DNA of 64,000 nucleotides from Hepsetus odoe (Eukaryota; Chordata; Actinopteri; Characiformes; Hepsetidae), in the NCBI GenBank assembly GCA_017165825.1, contig CM029376.1, positions 21,453,952 through 21,517,951 of the forward strand, in the 5' to 3' direction. The position numbers and the translations under genes were made by a program. Positions 58,401-64,000 of this stretch are shown piece after piece. Within the stretch, counting starts at the first letter, position 1. Every line of letters starts with the position of its first letter. The notes beneath the pieces were generated by a model, which saw only the letters and a program-made list of their open reading frames with translations, did no database searches and had not been told where the DNA came from.

Positions 58401-60948
58401 CGCACACAGGGCGAGGACGGGGGACGCACCCTGGACAGGTCGCCAGCCCATCGCAGGGAGTATCAGAAATCTCAAGTGGGAATATTGAACAATTTCATGC
58501 AGTTTGAAGCAGCTGGTAACAGGTTAGCTACATTAGCACCAACACTAAAGCATTTCCAACACCACTTCTTGGCTAATAACCTACATTTTTGATCTCTGAC
58601 TAAAACCCTGCTTTTCAGACTGCTATTGATGATGATGATGACCAAATATGGCGAATGAAACATAAGCCCCAAATCACTAAGCCCTGATGTTTATATTCTC
58701 TCATCTGCAGATTATAAAGGATATATGTATATGTGAGAGACGAGCTGGCCAGTTGGGGTACTGTTTCATGCAGGGGCTAAGTGTTGTCAGGCAAGTGACA
58801 CTCATCTCCCCACACAACCCAGCTTCCACAACTTCAGAGGGAAGCAAGAGAGGAATCCCCTCCCCCAAATCTAAGTGCATCCGGCAACATGAAGTGAGAC
58901 ACCCAGCTGAGAAAGGACTCCTGATACAAAAAACAAACAAACAAAACAAACAAACAAAAAACAAACAATATACATAACATACTGAAAGCACATATTTTTG
59001 CTCTATATTGAAAGTTAAATACATTGAAGAAATGTACAGGTTCTGCTTTTGTGTAGATTCGCCATAGATTCATTGGTCAGTTTTTGAGATCAATGAAAGA
59101 GTTTAATTGTACATTATTTTAAGGTACATATAACTAACAAGATTATCAAAAACTATGCCAAGTGTTTATAAGTTACTGTAGAATGTAAAGTGGGTATACA
59201 TGGTGCTGTCTCTGGAGAAGAAATGATCCATTACTAGCTGACAACGTCTGCTCTTGAAACTACAAGAAAAAATAAATATAAAAAAAACGTGTGCCAGCAA
59301 AATATTTTACAGCAGTATTCCAGTGCAGCTTCACACAGTGGGAAAAAGTGGAATTAAGTATTTACCTGAAAACTTGCTGCCATTTATGTTCTTTATTCCT
59401 CACTTTGAAAAATATTGTGATCTGCATAAAAACAAACCCAAAGGGGAGCAATGGTTCTGACTTTCTTTAAAAAAAAATAATAATAAAAAAAAAAAAAAAT
59501 TTTTTTTTAAAATGATATTCATGTGAAAAACTATTGGTCAGGTAGCAGAGAATACAATTACATTTGGTGTCTTTTCATTTTTATTTTTTTTTTAAAGTTC
59601 AGAGCAGACTACACCTTTTTATTCTTGTGGTACGCTTTGATTTGTTTATACAAAGCTGTTTTTGGTCTAACCTGAGAATTGACCAGGCTCACTCTCTGAA
59701 GAAATCTCTCAGTCTCAGTCTCCACATCTTGACCTTCCTGATCACCCTATAAATAAATATAATAAATATATAATAAATAAGGCTTTAAAGGTACAGACAA
59801 TTTGGTAGCAATTAACTTCTACGCTGATCTATGATTAGACAACATACCTGAAATGAGATGGTGAAAATCTGTAAAGATTTAAAGTTTTCTGAAAACTTGC
59901 AAAGCTCTTCTTGATGAGGACAATCACAAAGAGAGATAAAGGAGGAAAGGCTCTCGAAAATCTCTTTAAACAACAAAATCATAATAAAACAATAATGAAT
60001 GCATGTATAATTCTCCAAGTTTCATATTGGCCATTTTATTCCAACCAGCAATTCAATAACAAATCCTACCCTTTCTTCTTTTCTGGAAACTGGCAAAGCA
60101 CTGACCAGCACATGCAACTGTGAACAGAAGTGGCCATTTTCGAAACAAAGTTCAATGAACAAAACAAATCAGATACACAAGGTAAGTCAGAGCTTGACCA
60201 AAAATGAACAGGCTGCACTATATGTCCAAAAGTATCCAGACACACCTTGTATTAGTGAACTCCAGTAGAGTTTAAGGTACCTGTACAGATACCAGCATGA
60301 CTGTCATAGAAAAGCCCTGCATTAGAGAGGACAGTGAGTTGACTAGAGGGGTTTAAACCCTACAACTCAAAACTGCACAGGCATGAACCACCTAAAACCT
60401 TGGTCCAGACCTAATCATGCAACACCAGTGCCTGAGCTTCCTTAAACTAGAAATCACACAGAAACGGCCCAAAAGTAGAATATAGTCTCCCTAGAAGAGT
60501 TTAGGCTATCACTGCATTACAGGGCTTTACTAATCCCTCTGTGTCTGTACTTTAGACACGTGTGAGCGTGTGTGTGTGTGTGTGTGTGTGTGAGTGAGTG
60601 AGTGATCTCTGTACCCGTGAATATCAGCCGCCTGTCAACCAACAGGCCGGACTGAGAGAGGAGGACCAGTAGCCCTCCTCTCGCGGCCCTCTGCTTACAC
60701 CGGCCATGACGGCACAGGAACATCACCAACCTAATCACCTGAAGGAAAAATGAAGAACAAGTAAAGTATAGTCTGTAAAAAAACATAATTTCAGTGTCTC
60801 ACGACGACAAGGTAGCGCCAAACAGCCTTTCTCGACAAAACAAGCCTGACAAGACGAGAAGAGTGTGTCTCTTTCGCTTTAATGAGAAGGCTGGACAGTA
60901 ATGTGGCTTATCATTTTCACTAATCACCTTCTGAAGTTTTGATAACAT
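55488..60948 (-). CDS. top6bl: Probable TOP6BL (TOPOVIBL, type 2 DNA topoisomerase 6 subunit B-like), 15 exons
   Basis: Proposed coding exons: 60948-60928, 60738-60615, 60117-60070, 59963-59848, 59746-59672, 59421-59366, 59247-59200, 58140-57965, 57695-57504, 56884-56763, 56617-56507, 56388-56290, 56194-56143, 55996-55764, 55538-55488. Phases agree at every junction and give 507 residues (mouse about 580). Readable blocks include IFESLSSFISLCDCPHQEEL, FKSLQIFTISFQ, HVLVYSPSGIPVMRGDDQTQ, LLWEKLGLAKVHRADAHIVA, then helices SALQALLEKTLGEFLKRKK and SREKLQSAMSVMRSSMISIV, and the tail ESEWFQELENFSEWD. That last block resembles the C-terminal Trp-containing helix by which TOPOVIBL binds REC114. The protein partners SPO11 to make meiotic double-strand breaks. 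Weak points: exon 3 has an attractive alternative frame (LHVLVSALPVSRKEER), the 56763 border needs a GC donor, and the name rests on remembered family patterns. Confidence 0.7.
58344..58461. mobile_element. Short retroinsertion with target-site duplication
   Basis: A 118-base GC-rich fragment (AAACGGGGTCGCGGGGGAGT, CACCCTGGACAGGTCGCCAG) typical of a widespread fish repeat sits between two copies of ATCAGAAATCTC (58332-58343 and 58462-58473). The duplication marks an insertion into TOP6BL intron 7. Confidence 0.8.
60205..60540 (-). repeat. Nonautonomous DNA transposon fragment (hAT-like)
   Basis: CACTATATGTCCAAAAGTAT and CCAGACACACCTTGTATTAG are the opening phrases of a common fish element. 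It fills most of TOP6BL intron 2. Confidence 0.5.
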
Positions 60949-61090
60949 TTCTTGGGTTTGTTTCCAAACAGAAACGGCTGAAAGCGCCCAGAGGCCGCGC
61001 TGCGTTCATGCACGCTCAGAATTAACGGTCAGTAACAGTTTCCGGAAGTTGTCCCGGACACGCCCCCTGAACTCCTTCAGCTGCTGGTCG
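60615..61090 (-). promoter_or_regulatory. top6bl: TOP6BL promoter region
   Basis: CpG-rich stretch around the proposed first exon (ATG at 60948). TTTCCGGAAGT at about 61038-61048 matches an ETS site and ACGCCCCCT at about 61060 a GC-box. A (TG)n tract lies at 60568-60600, at the donor side of exon 2. Confidence 0.5.
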
Positions 61091-61583
61091 GAAGCTCCTC
61101 CCACTTCCCCGTTTGTTTATCCTGTATAAGTGCTTTAGTCACTTGCACTTGCTAGCAATGAAATAAATTCAGGATAAAAAAAAGGAAAACGAAGCTGTGC
61201 ACAAACATCAGCCAATGTAACTTTAATTACTTTAAACCTCCCAGAGCGTTCCATCTGCTGTAAAAAAATAATAAATAGTGTTGATCTGTATGAAGTAAAG
61301 AGCACATAGATTACACTTATTTGTGTGCATTTAGCTACTAATAGAAACCACACGTTAAAAATGAAGAAGCAACCTAAGGTTAAAGGTCAGGAACTATATC
61401 TTTAGTGGGCATTCATGTGCAACTTCCAAGACAGCAACTCACATTTACCAACATCCTGACAAAGCAACAGTAATTTTTACTTCTGGTCAGAAGATCCTGC
61501 TTCATATTTGCGATAGCCTGTCAATTAAAACTGGTCACTTGCACACACGAGCAATAAAATAAATTATGTCAAATAAAGGTAGT

Positions 61584-61695
61584 GGTGGAGCGGTGGCCTA
61601 GTGGTTAGGGCGTTAGCCATAGGATCGGGGGTTCGAACCCCTTCCCAAAAGGTTGCCCTGAGGTACCCTTGAGCAAGGTGCCGTCTCCATGCCTA
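61584..61695 (+). repeat. tRNA-headed SINE, family A, head only
   Basis: The best-preserved head in the window: GTGGCCTAGTGGTTAGGGCG (box A) and GGGGGTTCGAACCCC (box B). It is cut off after GAGCAAGGTGCCGTCTCCAT. Confidence 0.88.
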
Positions 61696-61699
61696 AAAG

Positions 61700-62160
61700 C
61701 ACTTGACCATGATACACTCGTAATTTGCGAAGGCCACGGTGGTTGATTTTTGATGACTTTAGATTCATAGCACTGTCCTGCCTGAGTGGCTCATTCACAC
61801 TTCTTAGAACTTCAGTGTGAATAGGCGTGTAAAGTACAAGTAAATATGTTGGATTTTACAACATCACAAAGGAGTTCATTCAAAATGCAACTGAAGCTTA
61901 GTTTCTACATGTGGACTTGAGAGCGCACTGTAAAATCAGCAATCTTAATTTGTTTGTTTATTTGTCACTATAAACATCGTTCCTCATCTTAGATCATCAG
62001 GATTTACCCTGACATTTTCTCAGACACAGATGGAACCCAAAAAACATTTTCTTCTTTGAACATTTCAACAACTAAACGATCTGGGGAGTTTCACATTTCT
62101 AAAATCAGGTTGTGCCAAATGATAATGATAATAATAATAATAATAATCTGGGTAATTTCT
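61700..62160. other. Intergenic, nothing recognised
   Basis: No coding or repeat signal beyond a short (ATA)n patch at about 62125-62145. Confidence 0.5.
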
Positions 62161-62169
62161 TAGGCAACT

Positions 62170-63910
62170 TTTATTGAATCTGCTTTTGCAGCCATTTACA
62201 TTCATGATGTTGGTTCAGAACATCACACTAAGTCCATTTCCAGTAATCATTTAAATTACATTTCCTGTAAGCTTAAAAAATCAGACAATAGCCTACTTTC
62301 TCAAATCAATAAGGTGCAGGTAAACAAACGAAAGAAAATCCAAAACAAACAGAAAACTGAGGACAATGTAATAAGTTCACACGTTAAGCAGGCTACTTTA
62401 GAAATAGTCCAGCACAAGTTGGATGTCTCATTGGAACAGTTATTCACAGTGTTTTTCCTCAGTTTGTGTGGTCCCTTTTTTAAGGCATCTTGCCTGGTTG
62501 TCGACTCATCAGAATAAACAATATTCCGTCACTATGTGATTTTCAAAAGAACATTGTTCATTTCTGATATTTCAAATCAGTGCATAAATAGGAAAAGCCG
62601 AGTTACAGCGTTACTGGTCATCATATTCAACTGCTTTTCTTAAGACCATTTAAGGCTCAATTTACATAAAGCAAGATTTTGAGCATTTGGAAAATGTTTG
62701 TTATGATATACGATTAAACAAAGTCCTCCAGGAAGATCTGCTTCCATAGGTCTATATCAACTATATTACTTCTGCTCCACAAGGCTAGAAATTGTGGTAC
62801 TTTTAAAAGGCCTGTATGGATTTTGATCACAATGAACAAAAAAATCTTTCAGGGGACTTCACTTAATGATTTATCATAACAGATCAAACATTTTAATGCT
62901 ACAGATCTGCACAGAATATCATTAATATACAATCCCTGGTTTGATGCGCTTGCTGTACATAATATAAGGTGCATTTTTGTCAGGCTTATGAATGAAGAGA
63001 GAGCAAAGTCAGACTCATCTCACTGGAGTGTTACTGGATGGCCACAAGTGATCTGATGCTTTATATTTATATACAATGTTCAGCATCTTTGCAAATATGT
63101 TGAAGATCTACTTGATTTAGTCTTAAGCCAAGTAAAAAAATAAAACAAGGAAAAGATGCACACAAAAAAATAACAAATGTACAGTGGATCTGAATCTGTA
63201 GATATTGCTGCAATTTGCGTTTTCTTCCTAATAACTCCATATCCATTTTCTCTGATTTTCCAGTTAATGCTTAAAATTGTTGTTCACACAAAGCAGCACA
63301 TTTTTCATTACAACGTGCAAACCACTCTTACACCGGTGATCTTAATGTAAGCTATACAGTCATGCTCATACTGAAGTCAACATTGAGAAACATTTCCCTT
63401 ATTTCATTAGTCTTAGCAATAAATAGATGTGAAGTTATTAAGAGATACAGACGTATGGCACACCAATACTGAAACAGTACCAAAAAAGAAAGTTCTACAA
63501 GTTTATCACACTTCTGGTTTCAAGTGTATCAGGCAGATGTGGTTGGTCATGGTGCTGGCAGTCTCCATGGCCATTCCTGAAGAAGTGTAAACGTCTGGGT
63601 GTTGGAAGTTGTTCCAGTTTTTCATTTTAGCAAAACTTTGCCATGAGAAGTAATGCTCATTTGCCTTCATGAGCTTCACAAAGTCTCAGCTTTCAGTTTA
63701 ACATCTATGGAATAAAAGGAATAAACAACATATCAGATCAAATGCAAATAAAAAAAACTGAAAAATGTAAATGTTTGGAACTGTTTGGGAATTGAAAAAA
63801 ATGTTGGAATTTCCAGTGGATTACCTTATATGTCCAGCAGGGGCCAGACCAGACCTTCCTTTCTGCAGCAAGCCTGAGGACACCTGAAGGCCTTTTCTCT
63901 GTGATTCCTC
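62170..63910 (-). CDS. Possible 3' end of an unidentified gene
   Basis: A candidate coding exon at 63910-63825 has a TTTTAATTCAG acceptor and an AAG|GTAATC donor and reads EESQRKGLQVSSGLLQKGRS then GLAPAGHI. A second acceptor, TTCCATAG at 63705, would add only Arg-Cys and a stop (63704-63698). About 1.5 kb of AT-rich 3' UTR would then run to a minus-strand AATAAA at 62170-62175. I do not recognise the protein. A different frame is open for about 55 codons at 63700-63520 and could be chance. Everything upstream lies beyond the right edge. Confidence 0.3.
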
Positions 63911-64000
63911 CTGAATTAAAACAGGACTGCTTTACTAAGTGTTTACCACATACTCTAAAAGGTTACATATCCTATGAATTTCCTTTTCCTGATGTTCACT

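Noticed and set aside
59175..59247. Separate small gene ending with a stop near 59175
   Set aside because: The frame can end there, but a donor at 59200 continues in phase to the exon at 58140, giving a coherent longer protein.
61600..61660. tRNA gene
   Set aside because: Boxes A and B are good, but the sequence continues into the family A SINE body and lacks a complete cloverleaf.
63520..63700. 55-codon frame at the right end (LMKANEHYFSWQSFAKMKNW)
   Set aside because: No acceptor with a pyrimidine tract suits it, and it lies where the neighbouring exon model predicts 3' UTR; it may be chance.

Overview
The window is nuclear DNA of a ray-finned fish, probably an otophysan (catfish/characin-like) teleost. 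Its genes have short exons with GT-AG introns, CpG-rich first exons, abundant (GA)n, (CA)n and (TA)n microsatellites, and many tRNA-headed SINEs, LINE 3' ends and decayed Tc1-like transposons. The species is inference; the gene identities come from spliced translation.

Layout. (1) 1-3061, minus: first coding exon and the 5' part of the large second exon of HECA (headcase homologue); the gene runs off the left edge. (2) 5743-25820, minus: the first two coding exons of the P4-ATPase flippase gene ATP8A1, separated by an intron of about 20 kb full of repeats. Exon 3 and everything downstream are not found between exon 2 and the HECA promoter, which is the most puzzling structural fact here. (3) 33375-39586, plus: complete four-exon GRXCR1, a hair-bundle glutaredoxin-like protein, head-to-head with ATP8A1 as in human 4p13. 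(4) 42.7-43.5 kb: an orphan CpG-rich stretch with a YY1-type motif and no recognised gene. (5) 45857-54.5 kb, minus: complete SLC30A9 (mitochondrial zinc transporter ZnT9), 19 coding exons including an 18-nt microexon, with a palindromic BANP-type promoter motif. (6) 55488-60948, minus: a phase-consistent 15-exon gene I assign to TOP6BL (TOPOVIBL, the meiotic partner of SPO11). (7) 62.2-64 kb, minus: the probable 3' end of an unidentified gene leaving by the right edge.

The genes do not form a functional pathway: flippase, zinc transport, hair-cell actin bundle, meiotic recombination and growth control sit side by side. ATP8A1, GRXCR1 and SLC30A9 are neighbours in human chromosome 4p13; HECA (human 6q) and TOP6BL (human 11q) are not. 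The window therefore holds either fish-specific rearrangement breakpoints or scaffold joins.

A 19-base Tn5 mosaic-end (Nextera adapter) sequence lies inside a (GA)n repeat at 21788-21806, so the assembly carries library sequence at least there and the large-scale order should be treated with some caution. I saw no prokaryotic system, CRISPR array, tRNA gene or rRNA gene, and I do not claim a new biological system.
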